A stretch of DNA of 64,000 nucleotides from Pseudomonas fluorescens (GCF_001623525.1 NZ_CP015225.1:3596001-3660000); one strand, 5' to 3'. Positions 8,472 through 18,432 are shown, counted from the first letter of the stretch. Numbers and translations: made by a program. Notes: generated by a model not told the origin, from the sequence alone.

Positions 8472-8579
8472 GTCTTTAAGGATTCCATCACAGGTTCGTT
8501 GCCCCCGGCCCCGGGCCGGAGTTTGCGGGCCAGTCTGCTCCTTGATGGAAGCGTGCCTGCCCGCCGCATGGGTGTCGCG

Positions 8580-9675
8580 TTACAGCCCTTGTTTGAGGCT
8601 GGCGATCAAGTATTCATCGATATCGCCATCGAGCACCTTGTCGCAATCGCTGCGTTCGATGCTGGTCCGCAGGTCCTTGATCCGCGAGGCATCGAGCACA
8701 TACGAACGGATCTGGTGACCCCAGCCGATATCCGACTTGGTGTCTTCCAGGGCCTGGGACGCCGCGTTGCGCTTCTGCACTTCCTGCTCGTAAAGGCGAG
8801 CCCGGAGCATCTTCATCGCGGTGTCTTTGTTGGCGTGCTGGGAACGCTCGTTCTGGCAGCTGACCACGGTGTTGGTCGGTACGTGGGTAATCCGTACGGC
8901 CGAGTCGGTGGTGTTGACGTGCTGGCCACCGGCCCCGGAGGAACGGTAGGTGTCGATGCGCAAGTCCGCCGGGTTGATCTCGATCTCGATGTTGTCATCG
9001 ATTTCCGGCGAAACGAAGACGGCCGAGAACGAAGTGTGGCGACGGTTGCCGGAGTCGAACGGGCTCTTGCGCACCAGGCGGTGCACGCCGATCTCGGTCC
9101 GCAGCCAGCCAAAGGCGTATTCACCCTTGATGTGCACGGTGGCGCCCTTGATCCCGGCGACTTCGCCGGCCGACAGTTCCATGATGGTGGCGTCGAAACC
9201 GCGCTTGTCAGCCCAGCGCAGGTACATGCGCAGCAGGATGTTGGCCCAGTCCTGGGCTTCGGTGCCGCCGGAACCGGCCTGGATGTCCAGGTAGGCGTTG
9301 TTCATGTCCATCTCGCCGCTGAACATGCGACGGAATTCCAGCTTGGCGAGGTTCTCGTCGAGGCGTGTCAGCTCGGCGACGACATCGCCGACCGCGCCTT
9401 CATCGTTCTCTTCGACAGCCATGTCCAGCAGGTCGCGGCAATCGGCCAGGCCGCTGGACAACTCGTCCAGGGTCTCGACGATCTGCGCCAGCGCAGAACG
9501 CTCGCGGCCCAGCTCCTGGGCGTACGAAGGGTTGTTCCAGACATTCGGATCTTCAAGCTCGCGATTGACTTCGGTCAGACGCTCATGCTTTTGATCGTAG
9601 TCAAAGATACCCCCGAATAGTTTCGGAGCGCTCGGACAGGTCCTTGATGGTGTTAAGGATCGGGTTGATTTCCAT
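8580..9675 (-). CDS. prfB: Peptide chain release factor 2, with programmed +1 frameshift
   Basis: Releases peptides at UGA and UAA codons. The gene starts at the ATG at 9675 ([17 protein letters not shown]...) and meets an in-frame TGA at 9601-9603 after codon 24 (CTT, 9604-9606). Translation continues in the +1 frame as DYDQKHERL and runs to 8580, giving 364 residues. The slippery context CGGGGG-TAT-CTT-TGA-C with its internal Shine-Dalgarno-like run is the classic RF2 autoregulatory site: low RF2 lets ribosomes slip. The tripeptide region SPF and the GGQ loop ([16 protein letters not shown]) are intact. Any annotation starting at an upstream codon in the downstream frame would be wrong. Confidence 0.97.
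9601..9616 (-). promoter_or_regulatory. prfB programmed frameshift site
   Basis: The purine-rich CGGGGG is followed by TAT CTT and the TGA stop, then C. Ribosomes pause at the poorly read UGA-C when RF2 is scarce and shift +1 at CUU. This is seen directly and is established for prfB. Confidence 0.95.
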
Positions 9676-9796
9676 GGCGGGCAGCACTCGTTGGCGAACT
9701 TTTGAAAGCCGGCGAGTATAACGTAATCAAGCGCCAGCGGCAGCCCGCCTGGCGGCTTTAGGGGCAATGATACTCAGGGGTGGGTCAACACGGACC

Positions 9797-10004
9797 TGTG
9801 GCGAGGGAGCTTGCTCCCGCTGGGCTGCGCAGCAGCCCCAAAAGGAGCGACTCAACTCATCTGATACACCGAGCCGCCTGGTTTCAGGTCTGCTGCGCAG
9901 CCCAACGGGAGCAAGCTCCCTCGCCACAAAACTCATCTGATACACCGAGCCGCCTGGTTTCAGGTCTGCTGCGCAGCCCAGCGGGAGCAAGCTCCCTCGC
10001 CACA
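9797..10004. repeat. REPIN with a 76-bp tandem duplication of its right half
   Basis: A normal REPIN starts at 9797 and closes at 9928. The segment 9855-9930 is then repeated at 9931-10006 with one mismatch, giving one left REP and two right REPs. It lies between prfB and wspR, convergent with neither, and probably also forms the 3' end structure of the wsp transcript. Confidence 0.88.
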
Positions 10005-10028
10005 AAAGCAATCTCGCCAGGCTAGGGG

Positions 10029-11030
10029 TTATTCGAAGCCCACCCGATTCCGCCCATTGTGCTTGGCCAGGTACAACCCCTTGTCCGCCGCCGAGATCAG
10101 TTGCCGGCAATCGCCACCTTGCTGCGGCGTGATGGTCGAGACGCCAATGCTGATGGTCAGGTTCTCGCCGCCGTCAGGCGTGGTATGGGGGATTTTCAGG
10201 GCGACGACGCCCTGGCGCAGTTTCTCGGCCATTAGCCGGGCGCCGCCCGGCGAGGTGCCGGGCAGGACCAGGGCAAACTCCTCGCCGCCGTAACGGGCTG
10301 GCAAGTCGGATGGACGGCTGCACGCCTCGCGGATCGCCGTGGCGACCTTGCGCAGCGCTTCGTCGCCCTCCAAGTGGCCGAAGTTGTCGTTGTAGGCCTT
10401 GAAGTAGTCCACATCGATCATCAGCAGCGACAGTTGGCTCTGGTCGCGCATCGCCCTGCGCCATTCCAGCTCCAGGTATTCGTCGAAGTGCCGGCGATTG
10501 GACAGGCCGGTCAGGCCGTCGGAGTTCATCAAGCGTTGCAGCACCAGGTTGGTGTCGAGCAGTTGCTGCTGGCTGACCCGCAGTGCCCGATAGGCCGCGT
10601 CGCGTTGCAACAGCATCATGTAGGAACGCGAGTGATAGCGGATGCGCGCCACCAGTTCGATGTTGTCCGGCAACTTGACCAGGTAGTCGTTGGCCCCGGC
10701 AGCGAACGCCGCACTCTTGACCAGCGGGTCCTCCTTGGTGGACAGGACAATGATCGGGATATCGCGGGTGGCCGGATGGTTACGGTACTCGCGCACCAGG
10801 CTCAGGCCATCCAGGCCGGGCATCACCAGGTCCTGGAGAATCACCGTCGGCTTGATGCGAACCGCATGGGCGATGGCCTGGTGAGGGTCGGAGCAGAAGT
10901 GGAAGTCGATGTTGTCTTCATTCGACAGCCCGCGCCGCACCGCCTCGCCAATCATCGCCTGGTCGTCAACGAGCAAGACCATGGCGGCGTTTTCTTCGCG
11001 CTTGAATTCGTCGAGCTGCAGATCATTCAT
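10029..11030 (-). CDS. wspR: WspR, response regulator diguanylate cyclase
   Basis: Output of the Wsp surface-sensing pathway; phosphorylation triggers c-di-GMP synthesis and biofilm or wrinkly-spreader growth. 333 residues: receiver domain (about 17-135, acceptor Asp67 in ILQDLVMP), a helical stalk (about 140-170) and a GGDEF domain with active-site GGEEF at 248-252. An intact inhibitory I-site RPSD at 239-242 lies five residues upstream, so product inhibition should work. Last gene of the wsp operon, 45 bp after wspF. Confidence 0.96.
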   Translation of the reverse strand: MNDLQLDEFKREENAAMVLLVDDQAMIGEAVRRGLSNEDNIDFHFCSDPHQAIAHAVRIKPTVILQDLVMPGLDGLSLVREYRNHPATRDIPIIVLSTKEDPLVKSAAFAAGANDYLVKLPDNIELVARIRYHSRSYMMLLQRDAAYRALRVSQQQLLDTNLVLQRLMNSDGLTGLSNRRHFDEYLELEWRRAMRDQSQLSLLMIDVDYFKAYNDNFGHLEGDEALRKVATAIREACSRPSDLPARYGGEEFALVLPGTSPGGARLMAEKLRQGVVALKIPHTTPDGGENLTISIGVSTITPQQGGDCRQLISAADKGLYLAKHNGRNRVGFE

Positions 11031-11075
11031 GGTGGCTTACCTGAGTACGGCCTGAGGCAACGCGGGCGGAATTCT

Positions 11076-12086
11076 TCATGGGGTAAAAATCTCCAACAAC
11101 CGTGGCGCGATAGCGTCCAGGGCGAGAATATGGACGGCGGCGTCGATGGCGGCCGCCGCTTTGGGCATCCCGTACACCGCGCTGCTGCGCTGGTCCTGGG
11201 CAACGGTCACATAGCCCTGCTGGCGCATGAGTTTAAGCCCTTGTGCACCGTCGCGGCCCATGCCGGTGAGCAATACGCCCACCGCGTCACCGCTCCAGTA
11301 CTGGGCAACACTTTCAAAAAACACGTCGATGGAGGGCCGGTAGATCTCGTTCACCGGCTCGGCGGTGTAGGCCAGGGTGCCGTCCTTCAACAAACGCAGA
11401 TGATGGTTGGTCCCGGCCAGCAACACCGTGCCACTTTGCGGCGTCTCGCCGTGCCGGGCCAGGCGCACCGTGTGGCCCGACACGCTGCCCAGCCACTCGG
11501 CCATGCCTGCGGCGAACACCTCGTCCACATGCTGGACCAGCACGATGGCCGGGGCAAAGTCACGCGGCAGCGCCTTGAGCAGCACTTCCAGCGCCGCCGG
11601 CCCGCCCGCCGACGACCCGATGGCCACCAGGCTCTTGCGCGACACTGCCGCACGCTGCGCCGCCGGCGCGGGGCGCTCATGCTTGTTGCGTTCACCGATC
11701 AGCCAGCCGATGTTGGTGATCTTGCGCAACAGCGGTGCCGCCGCGTCCGCCGGGTTACCGACGCCCAGGGCCGGGGTATCGACCACATCCAGCGCGCCAT
11801 GGCCCATGGCCTCGAACACTCGGTGGACATTCTGCTGGCTGTCCCCGGTGACAATCACGATCGCGCAGGGGCTGTCGGCCATGATCCGCCGGGTGGCCTC
11901 CACACCATCCATGATCGGCATGAGCAAATCCATCAGGATCAGGTCCGGGGTGTACTCGGCGCAACGCTGCACCGCCTCGGCCCCGTTGGCCGCCACCCAG
12001 ACCAGTTGATGCGCCGGCTCGAACGCCAGGGCCCGGCGCAGGGCCTCGACCGCCAGGGGCATGTCATTGACGATGGCGATCTTCAA
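11076..12086 (-). CDS. wspF: WspF, chemotaxis-type protein-glutamate methylesterase
   Basis: Demethylates (and deamidates) the WspA receptor and so dampens the pathway; loss-of-function mutations are a classical cause of wrinkly-spreader colonies. 336 residues: receiver domain with acceptor Asp53 (LILMDLLMP), a linker, then the CheB catalytic domain with AIGSSAGGP (nucleophile Ser), the VQHVDE His segment and GMGRDGAQGL. The frame is intact, so the strain is not a wspF mutant by truncation. The start overlaps the wspE stop by 4 bp. Confidence 0.96.
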   Translation of the reverse strand: MKIAIVNDMPLAVEALRRALAFEPAHQLVWVAANGAEAVQRCAEYTPDLILMDLLMPIMDGVEATRRIMADSPCAIVIVTGDSQQNVHRVFEAMGHGALDVVDTPALGVGNPADAAAPLLRKITNIGWLIGERNKHERPAPAAQRAAVSRKSLVAIGSSAGGPAALEVLLKALPRDFAPAIVLVQHVDEVFAAGMAEWLGSVSGHTVRLARHGETPQSGTVLLAGTNHHLRLLKDGTLAYTAEPVNEIYRPSIDVFFESVAQYWSGDAVGVLLTGMGRDGAQGLKLMRQQGYVTVAQDQRSSAVYGMPKAAAAIDAAVHILALDAIAPRLLEIFTP

Positions 12087-14347
12087 GCGCGCGCCCCTCC
12101 GATCAATTCGACCACGGCATCAAGCAAGGCGTCGTCATGGAAACTCGCCTTGGCCAAATAATAGTCGGCGCCGGCGTCGAGGCCACGGCGACGATCTTCT
12201 TCACGATCCTTGTAGGACACCACCATCACCGGCAGCGATTGCAGTCGGTTGTCACGCCGCAACAGCGACACCAGCTCGATGCCGTCCATGCGCGGCATGT
12301 CGATGTCTGTGATCAGCAAATCGAAATCCTCCGAGCGCAATGCGTTCCAGCCGTCCATGCCATCCACCGCCACGGCGACGTCGTAGCCGCGATTGAGCAA
12401 CAACTTGCGTTGCAGCTCGCGCACGGTCAGGGAATCGTCCACCACCAGGATCCGCTTGCGCGGGGCCTGGGCCTGGTTCTGCCGGGCGATGCGCTCCAGG
12501 CGTCCGGTATCGAGCAACTTGTCCACCGAACGCAGCAGGTCTTCGACATCGACAATCAACACCACTGAGCCGTCGTCGAGCAAGGCCCCGGCGGAAATGT
12601 CCTGGACCTTGCCCAGGCGCTCGTCCAGGGGCAGGACCACCAGGGTTCGCTCGCCGATGAAGCGCTCCACCGCCACGCCGTAGATCGTCTCGCGCTCGCG
12701 AATCACCACGACCTTGAGGGTTTGGTTGCTGCCTTGCGTCGCCGGGCGATTGAGCAACTGGCTGGCGGCCACCAGCCCGATATGCCGGCCTTCGTGCCAG
12801 AAATGCTGGCGGCCTTCGACCTGAACGATGTCTTCCGGCGCCAGGTCGCACATGCGTTCGATGTGGGCCAGGGGAAAGGCGTACGCTTCATCGCCGACTT
12901 CCACCACCAGGCTGCGCACCACCGACAGCGTCAGCGGCACCTCAAGATGGAAACGACTGCCCTCGCCCGCCGTCTGCTCCAGCACCACCGCGCCGCGCAG
13001 TTGCCGGACCATGTGCTGGACCGCGTCCAGGCCGACGCCGCGCCCGGACACTTCGGTGACCTTGTCGCGCAAGCTGAAACCGGGCAGGAACAGGAAAGTC
13101 AGCAGTTCCTCTTCGCTCAGGCTGGCGGCGGTTTGCTCAGGGGAAAGGCCGCGCTCGACGATGCTGCGGCGCACCCGTTCCAGGTCCACCCCGGCGCCAT
13201 CGTCCGCCAATTCCAGGACCAGCAGGCCGGCCTGATGGGAGGCGCGCAGGCGGATCACGCCTTCGGCAGGCTTGCCGGCCAGTATCCGTTGTTCCGGGGG
13301 TTCGATGCCGTGGTCCACGGCGTTGCGCAGCAAGTGGGTCAGTGGCGCTTCGAGCTTTTCCAGTACATCGCGGTCGACCTGGGTTTTCTCGCCTTCAATC
13401 TCCAGGCGCACCTGTTTGTCCAGGCTGCGGCCCAGGTCACGGACCATGCGTGCCTGACCCGAAAGCACATCGGCGAATGGGCGCATGCGGCAGGCCAGCG
13501 CCGTGTCGTACAGCACCTGCGCCCGCTGACTGGCCTGCCAGGCGAACTCATCCAGCTCGGCGGTTTTCTGCGCCAGCAATTGCTGGGTTTCGGCGAGCAA
13601 ACGGCGGGCATCGCCAAGGGCTTCCTGGGCTTGCAGGCTCAGGGCATGGTCCTTGAGGTGTACATTCAGCTCTTCAAGGGCACGCAAACCGGTGCTTTGC
13701 TGGCGCTTGAGCCGCTGCATCGTCGCCAGCCAGGGCTTGAGGCGCTGAGTCTCCACCAGGGACTTGCTCGACAGATCGAGCAAGCTGTTGAGGCGTTCGG
13801 CCGTGACCCGCAAGACCCGCTCGCCGCCTTCGGTGACCCGTTTGCGCTGGGGGGCCGGCTCCGTTGCCGGAGGCGGTTCCACGTCCGGCAGCTCGATGCG
13901 TAGCGGCTCGACCGCTGTCTCGACGCTGGGTAAGACCACTGCCGGGGCCTGTGGCGCGTTGGGATCAAGCAGCCGCCCCATCAACGCCACATAGGCGTCG
14001 ATATCCGGGGCACCGACGCTGTTGCCCGGGGTGGCGATGCGCATCAGCAGGTCAGTACCTTGCAGCAAGGCATCGATGTGTTCAGCGCCCAGCACCAGGC
14101 GCTGCTCTTGGGCGCTGACCAGGCAATCTTCCATCACATGGGCCACGCTGACGCCAGCGTCCACCCCGACAATGCGTGCCGCGCCCTTGAGGGAATGCGC
14201 CGCGCGCATGCACGACTCCAGGTAATCGGCCTGGGTCGGATCGCGCTCCAGGGCCAGCAGGCCGGCACTCAGCACCTGGACCTGGGCTTCGGCTTCCAGG
14301 CTGAACAGCTCCAGCAACGAGGCGTCGCGCATCTGGTCAGGGGTCAT
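12083..14347 (-). CDS. wspE: WspE, hybrid CheA-type histidine kinase with receiver domain
   Basis: Kinase of the Wsp complex, phosphorylating WspR and WspF. 754 residues: HPt domain with His51 in AAHSLKGAAR, a dimerisation helix region, an HATPase domain with N-box NAVDHGIE and G-boxes (DDGAGVDLERV, GRGVGLDAV), a CheW-like domain, and a C-terminal receiver domain with acceptor Asp681 in LITDIDMP. Overlaps both neighbours by 4 bp, so translation of the cluster is coupled. Confidence 0.96.
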   Translation of the reverse strand: MTPDQMRDASLLELFSLEAEAQVQVLSAGLLALERDPTQADYLESCMRAAHSLKGAARIVGVDAGVSVAHVMEDCLVSAQEQRLVLGAEHIDALLQGTDLLMRIATPGNSVGAPDIDAYVALMGRLLDPNAPQAPAVVLPSVETAVEPLRIELPDVEPPPATEPAPQRKRVTEGGERVLRVTAERLNSLLDLSSKSLVETQRLKPWLATMQRLKRQQSTGLRALEELNVHLKDHALSLQAQEALGDARRLLAETQQLLAQKTAELDEFAWQASQRAQVLYDTALACRMRPFADVLSGQARMVRDLGRSLDKQVRLEIEGEKTQVDRDVLEKLEAPLTHLLRNAVDHGIEPPEQRILAGKPAEGVIRLRASHQAGLLVLELADDGAGVDLERVRRSIVERGLSPEQTAASLSEEELLTFLFLPGFSLRDKVTEVSGRGVGLDAVQHMVRQLRGAVVLEQTAGEGSRFHLEVPLTLSVVRSLVVEVGDEAYAFPLAHIERMCDLAPEDIVQVEGRQHFWHEGRHIGLVAASQLLNRPATQGSNQTLKVVVIRERETIYGVAVERFIGERTLVVLPLDERLGKVQDISAGALLDDGSVVLIVDVEDLLRSVDKLLDTGRLERIARQNQAQAPRKRILVVDDSLTVRELQRKLLLNRGYDVAVAVDGMDGWNALRSEDFDLLITDIDMPRMDGIELVSLLRRDNRLQSLPVMVVSYKDREEDRRRGLDAGADYYLAKASFHDDALLDAVVELIGGARA

Positions 14348-15015
14348 GACAGGCTCCGAGCCACGGCGGACAGCAGTTGTTCTTCATCCAGCCAGCGCAG
14401 GCTGCGGCCCTTGAAGGGCAGCACACCACGGGTGTACTTGCCCGTCGATTGCGAAGCGCTCGCCAGGACGCGTTCATCGATGGCGTGGATGCCGTCGACC
14501 TCATCCACCGGCACCACCACCGGCCCGCCCTTGGCCGCGACAATCAACATGCGCGGCATCACCCGTGCGCCGGAAAGCACCGCTGTGCCGGGTTCCAGGT
14601 CCAACAGCTCCACCAGCGACAGGCAGGCCACCAGCGCCCCGCGTACATTCGCCACCCCCAACAAGGCCCGCGAGCGCTGGTGGGGCAAGGAATGGATCGG
14701 CTGCAACGGCGCCACTTCCACCAGGCTGCGCGTCGTCAGGCCCAGCCATTCCTCGCCGAGGCGGAACATCAACAGCGAGCGCGTGACCGCATCGGTGTCC
14801 GCGGGGGCAAGAGACAGATCCCGCTGATCCTGCGGCAAGGCATAACGGTCGAGCAGCCGGGTGGCGGCCGCCGAATACACCGAGCAATTGCGGCAGTGAA
14901 TATGCTCGACCAACAACGGACAGGATTTGTCGCCATGCACGCCGATGCGATTCCAGCAGTCGTCGATAGCCTGGGCATCGTCATGGGTAACGGTGTAAGA
15001 AGCCGAACCGCTCAT
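14344..15015 (-). CDS. wspD: WspD, CheW-like adaptor with N-terminal Cys/His motif
   Basis: Couples the WspA receptor to WspE. 223 residues: the CheW domain covers about 80-215. The N-terminal extension carries C20, C32, H38, H40, C41 and C44 (SCPLLVEHIHCRNC), which looks like a small metal-binding motif also recalled from other CheW-type proteins of this class. Coupled to wspC and wspE by 4-bp overlaps. Confidence 0.93.
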   Translation of the reverse strand: MSGSASYTVTHDDAQAIDDCWNRIGVHGDKSCPLLVEHIHCRNCSVYSAAATRLLDRYALPQDQRDLSLAPADTDAVTRSLLMFRLGEEWLGLTTRSLVEVAPLQPIHSLPHQRSRALLGVANVRGALVACLSLVELLDLEPGTAVLSGARVMPRMLIVAAKGGPVVVPVDEVDGIHAIDERVLASASQSTGKYTRGVLPFKGRSLRWLDEEQLLSAVARSLS

Positions 15016-16277
15016 CGTTTGTGCTCACTGTCTGCCGCGCGCCCGCTACGGGCGGCGCGTTCCTGCAATCGACGGGCTCCGGCCGCGTCTCCCTGGGAAG
15101 CCAGCAGCGCCGCCAGATGCACCAGGGCCTCGGCGTGTTGCGGTTCAAGATAAAGCGCCTTGCGATAAAAACCCTGGGCTTCAAGGGCGCTGCCAGCCAT
15201 GTCGCTGAGCAGGCCCAACCAATAGAACACCTGGGCGTTTGGCGCGTGGCTGCGCAAGTAGGCCTCGCAGGCCACGCGGGCCTCGGCGCTTTTGCCACCG
15301 TTGGCCAGGGCAGCAATATTGGCCAGCAAGGCCGCAGCGTCACTGCTTTTGGGTTCGGCAATCGGCGTCACGCTTGCCGCAAACGGCCGCGGCCGAATCA
15401 CCGGCGGGACAACGCGGGGCGGTGGCTGACGAACCGGCAGCGGGGTCGGCATCAAGGCCGGCAACGGTTGCGGCTCGGGTGCCCCCTGGCGGCTGAAGGC
15501 GAACGATTGGGCAATCCCGATCGAGCGCATGCCCAATCGGCCCAGCAAGCTGCCCTCGGCAGGGCCGATAAACAGCACACCGTCCTGATGGGTCAGGCGC
15601 TTGAGCACCTCGAACACCTGCTGCTGGGTCGGCTGGTCGAAATAGATCAGCAAGTTGCGACAGAACACAAAGTCGTAAGGAGCCTCGTTCACCAACAAGG
15701 CCGGATCCAGCAGGTTGCCCACTTGCAAACGCACCTGTTCGCGCACCCGCTCGCTGAGGCGGTAGCCCTCGTCTTCGGCGTCGAAGTAGCGCTCGCGAAA
15801 ACCCAGCTCCGCGCCACGGAAGGAATTCCTGCCGTAACGCGCTTCCCTGGCCCGCGCCACCGACAGCGGGCTGACATCCAGGCCGTCGACCTTGAACTGA
15901 TGTGGCCCCAGGCCCGCGTCGAGCAAGGCCATGGCAATCGAATAAGGTTCTTCGCCGGTGGAACACGGCAAGCTGAGGATGCGCAGCGCGCGCAGGTGCT
16001 TGATCTCGGCCAGGCGCTTGACGGCCAGCCTGGCGAGGGTGGCGAAGGATTCGGGGTAGCGGAAGAACCAGGTCTCCGGGACGATCACCGCTTCGATCAG
16101 CGCCTGCTGCTCCGGGGCCAAATGCTGCAGGGCCTGCCAATACTCATCGGCGGTTCGCCCGGGCACGGCACTGATCCGTTGGCGCACGGCCCGCTCGATG
16201 ATCGCGGTGCCGACGGAGGTCACATCCAGGCCGATGCGCTCCTTGAGAAAATCGAAAAAACGCTGGTCGTTGTTCAT
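15012..16277 (-). CDS. wspC: WspC, CheR-type methyltransferase with TPR tail
   Basis: S-adenosylmethionine-dependent glutamate O-methyltransferase that methylates WspA and keeps the pathway active. 421 residues: CheR N-terminal helical domain, then the SAM-binding core (LPCSTGEEPYSIAMALL, about 104-120) and CRNLLIYF. A Pro-rich linker (about 275-310) leads to TPR-type repeats (about 320-400), which probably dock to the receptor cluster. Overlaps wspB and wspD by 4 bp. Confidence 0.95.
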   Translation of the reverse strand: MNNDQRFFDFLKERIGLDVTSVGTAIIERAVRQRISAVPGRTADEYWQALQHLAPEQQALIEAVIVPETWFFRYPESFATLARLAVKRLAEIKHLRALRILSLPCSTGEEPYSIAMALLDAGLGPHQFKVDGLDVSPLSVARAREARYGRNSFRGAELGFRERYFDAEDEGYRLSERVREQVRLQVGNLLDPALLVNEAPYDFVFCRNLLIYFDQPTQQQVFEVLKRLTHQDGVLFIGPAEGSLLGRLGMRSIGIAQSFAFSRQGAPEPQPLPALMPTPLPVRQPPPRVVPPVIRPRPFAASVTPIAEPKSSDAAALLANIAALANGGKSAEARVACEAYLRSHAPNAQVFYWLGLLSDMAGSALEAQGFYRKALYLEPQHAEALVHLAALLASQGDAAGARRLQERAARSGRAADSEHKR

Positions 16278-16810
16278 GGCGTTGCCCCGAGGTCGTCGAG
16301 GTCCAGCGGCGGCGCAGGAAACAGCAGCGCCCGAACGGATTCATCGAGCAGGTCATTGACCCGCACCCATTGCAGCAACCCCTGGGCATCTTCGCGTACC
16401 GGGCCGAGGTACGGCGCCTGCCGGTTGTCCAGGCCATAGGGTTTGAAATCGGCCGGGTCACAGCGCACGGTGTCGGTCGCCTGTTCCAGGATCAGGCCCA
16501 GCACCTGCCCCGTTTGTTGCGCGTCGCCCTGATAGCGCACCAGCACCAGTCGCGTACTGGTCCGGGCCTCGGCGCTCTGGCCAAAGGTCAGGGCGCACAG
16601 GTCGATCACCGGCACCACCGTGCCACGCCAGGCAAACACCCCCGCCACCCAGGACGGCGCCCGGGCGATCGGTTTGAGGGGCAGGCGCGGCAGCACTTCC
16701 ACCACATCGATGGCCTGCAGGGCGTAACGTTCGTTGCCGATGCAGAACACCAGGAACAACGACTGGCGGGCCGTCGGTGCGGCGCCACGCCGGGTCTCGA
16801 GTTCACCCAT
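16274..16810 (-). CDS. wspB: WspB, CheW-like adaptor
   Basis: 178 residues forming a single CheW domain (about 18-160: FCIGNERYALQAIDVVEVLP, then WVAGVFAWRGTVVPVIDL). It couples receptor WspA to kinase WspE. Its first base overlaps the last base of the wspA stop region, so the ribosome can reinitiate directly. Confidence 0.94.
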   Translation of the reverse strand: MGELETRRGAAPTARQSLFLVFCIGNERYALQAIDVVEVLPRLPLKPIARAPSWVAGVFAWRGTVVPVIDLCALTFGQSAEARTSTRLVLVRYQGDAQQTGQVLGLILEQATDTVRCDPADFKPYGLDNRQAPYLGPVREDAQGLLQWVRVNDLLDESVRALLFPAPPLDLDDLGATP

Positions 16811-18432
16811 CAGACTTTGAAACGCGAGACGCCGCTGCGCAGCCCTACGGCTACCTGGCTCAGCTCGTCGATGGCGGAACTGGCCTGGCGCAGGGACTCC
16901 ACGGTCTGGCTGCTGGCATCGCCCAGTTGCACCAGGGCGTGGTTGATCTGCTCGGCACCGGTGGCCTGGGCCTGCATGCCTTCGTTGACCATCAACACCC
17001 GCGGTGCCAGGGCCTGGACCTGATGGATGATCTGCGACAGTTGCTCACCCACCTGTTGCACTTCGGCCATGCCTCGGCGCACTTCTTCGGAGAACTTGTC
17101 CATGCCCATCACGCCGGCCGATACCGCGGACTGGATCTCGCGCACCATCTGCTCGATGTCATAGGTCGCCACGGCGGTCTGGTCGGCCAGGCGTCGTACT
17201 TCAGTGGCGACCACGGCGAAACCACGACCGTACTCACCGGCCTTTTCGGCCTCGATGGCCGCGTTGAGGGACAACAGGTTGGTCTGGTCGGCCACTTTGA
17301 CGATGGTCACCACCACTTGGTTGATGTTGCCGGCCTTCTCGTTGAGGATCGCCAGCTTGGCGTTCACCAGATCGGCGGCACCCATCACCGAATGCATGGT
17401 TTCCTCCATGCGCGCCAGGCCTTGCTGGCCGGAGCCAGCGGCCACCGAGGCCTGGTCTGCGGCGGTGGACACTTCAGTCATGGTGCGCACCAGGTCTCGG
17501 GAGGTGGCGGCGATTTCCCGGGAGGTCGCGCCGATCTCAGTGGTGGTGGCGGCGGTTTCGGTGGCCGTGGCCTGTTGCTGGCGCGAGGTCGCAGCGATCT
17601 CGGTGACCGAGGTGGTGACCTGCACGGATGAACGCTGGGCCTGGGACACCAGTGAGGTCAGCTCGGCCATCATGTCGTTGAAGCCGGTTTCCACGGCACC
17701 GAATTCGTCTTTGCGCGCCAGGTTCAGGCGCCCGCTCAGGTCGCCGCTGCGCATGATCTCGAGGATCTCGACGATGCGGTTCATCGGCCCCATGATCGCC
17801 CGCATCAGTAACAGGCCACAGAGTACGGCGACGACCAGCGCGACCAGTAACGACAGGCCCATGGCGACCTTGGCCGCCGTTACCGCATCGCCAATGGTCT
17901 GGGTGGCACTTTGCGCCAGTTCGCGATTGCGCTCGATGATCTGGTTCAAGTGCCCGCGGCCGTCGAGCCACGCCTTGGTCAGCTCTGTGTTCAACGCCAG
18001 TCGCGCCCCTTCGTAATCCTTGCGCTGATACAGGTCCAGGACCTTCGCCAAGGCCTTGTTGAAATCCTGGTGATTGACTTCGAACTCGTCGAAAGAGACT
18101 TGGTCGGCCGGGGCCTGGATCAGTTTCTGATAGTTCTGTATTTCTTCGCGCAGGTGCTGCTCGAAGCCCTGGTAGCGGGCCTTGTCCTCAGCGGTGATTT
18201 CCCGGTTACCCGAAAGGCCGACGATCTGCTGGGTCAAGACGTAGCTGTCCACCCAGCCACCGCGAATCATGGAGCTGTAATACACCCCGGGCACCGCATC
18301 GACCCGGACGTTTTCTTCACTGTCCTCGATCTTCAACAACCGTGAGTACGAGACAACCACCATCAACAGCATGATGGCGATGATCACCGCAAAACTCGCC
18401 AGGATGCGTTGGCGCAATGTCCAATTCTTCAC
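16810..18432 (-). CDS. wspA: WspA, methyl-accepting surface-sensing receptor
   Basis: 540 residues from a GTG at 18432 with GAGG seven bases upstream, giving the N-terminus VKNWTLRQRILASF; longer starts lack a ribosome site. Two membrane helices (about 11-30 and 190-212) bound a periplasmic four-helix domain. A HAMP domain follows, then the long cytoplasmic methyl-accepting coiled coil with the conserved hairpin tip VADQTNLLSLNAAIEAEKAGEYGRGFAVVA split over about 375-405. It senses surface contact or envelope stress and activates WspE. Confidence 0.95.
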   Translation of the reverse strand: MKNWTLRQRILASFAVIIAIMLLMVVVSYSRLLKIEDSEENVRVDAVPGVYYSSMIRGGWVDSYVLTQQIVGLSGNREITAEDKARYQGFEQHLREEIQNYQKLIQAPADQVSFDEFEVNHQDFNKALAKVLDLYQRKDYEGARLALNTELTKAWLDGRGHLNQIIERNRELAQSATQTIGDAVTAAKVAMGLSLLVALVVAVLCGLLLMRAIMGPMNRIVEILEIMRSGDLSGRLNLARKDEFGAVETGFNDMMAELTSLVSQAQRSSVQVTTSVTEIAATSRQQQATATETAATTTEIGATSREIAATSRDLVRTMTEVSTAADQASVAAGSGQQGLARMEETMHSVMGAADLVNAKLAILNEKAGNINQVVVTIVKVADQTNLLSLNAAIEAEKAGEYGRGFAVVATEVRRLADQTAVATYDIEQMVREIQSAVSAGVMGMDKFSEEVRRGMAEVQQVGEQLSQIIHQVQALAPRVLMVNEGMQAQATGAEQINHALVQLGDASSQTVESLRQASSAIDELSQVAVGLRSGVSRFKV

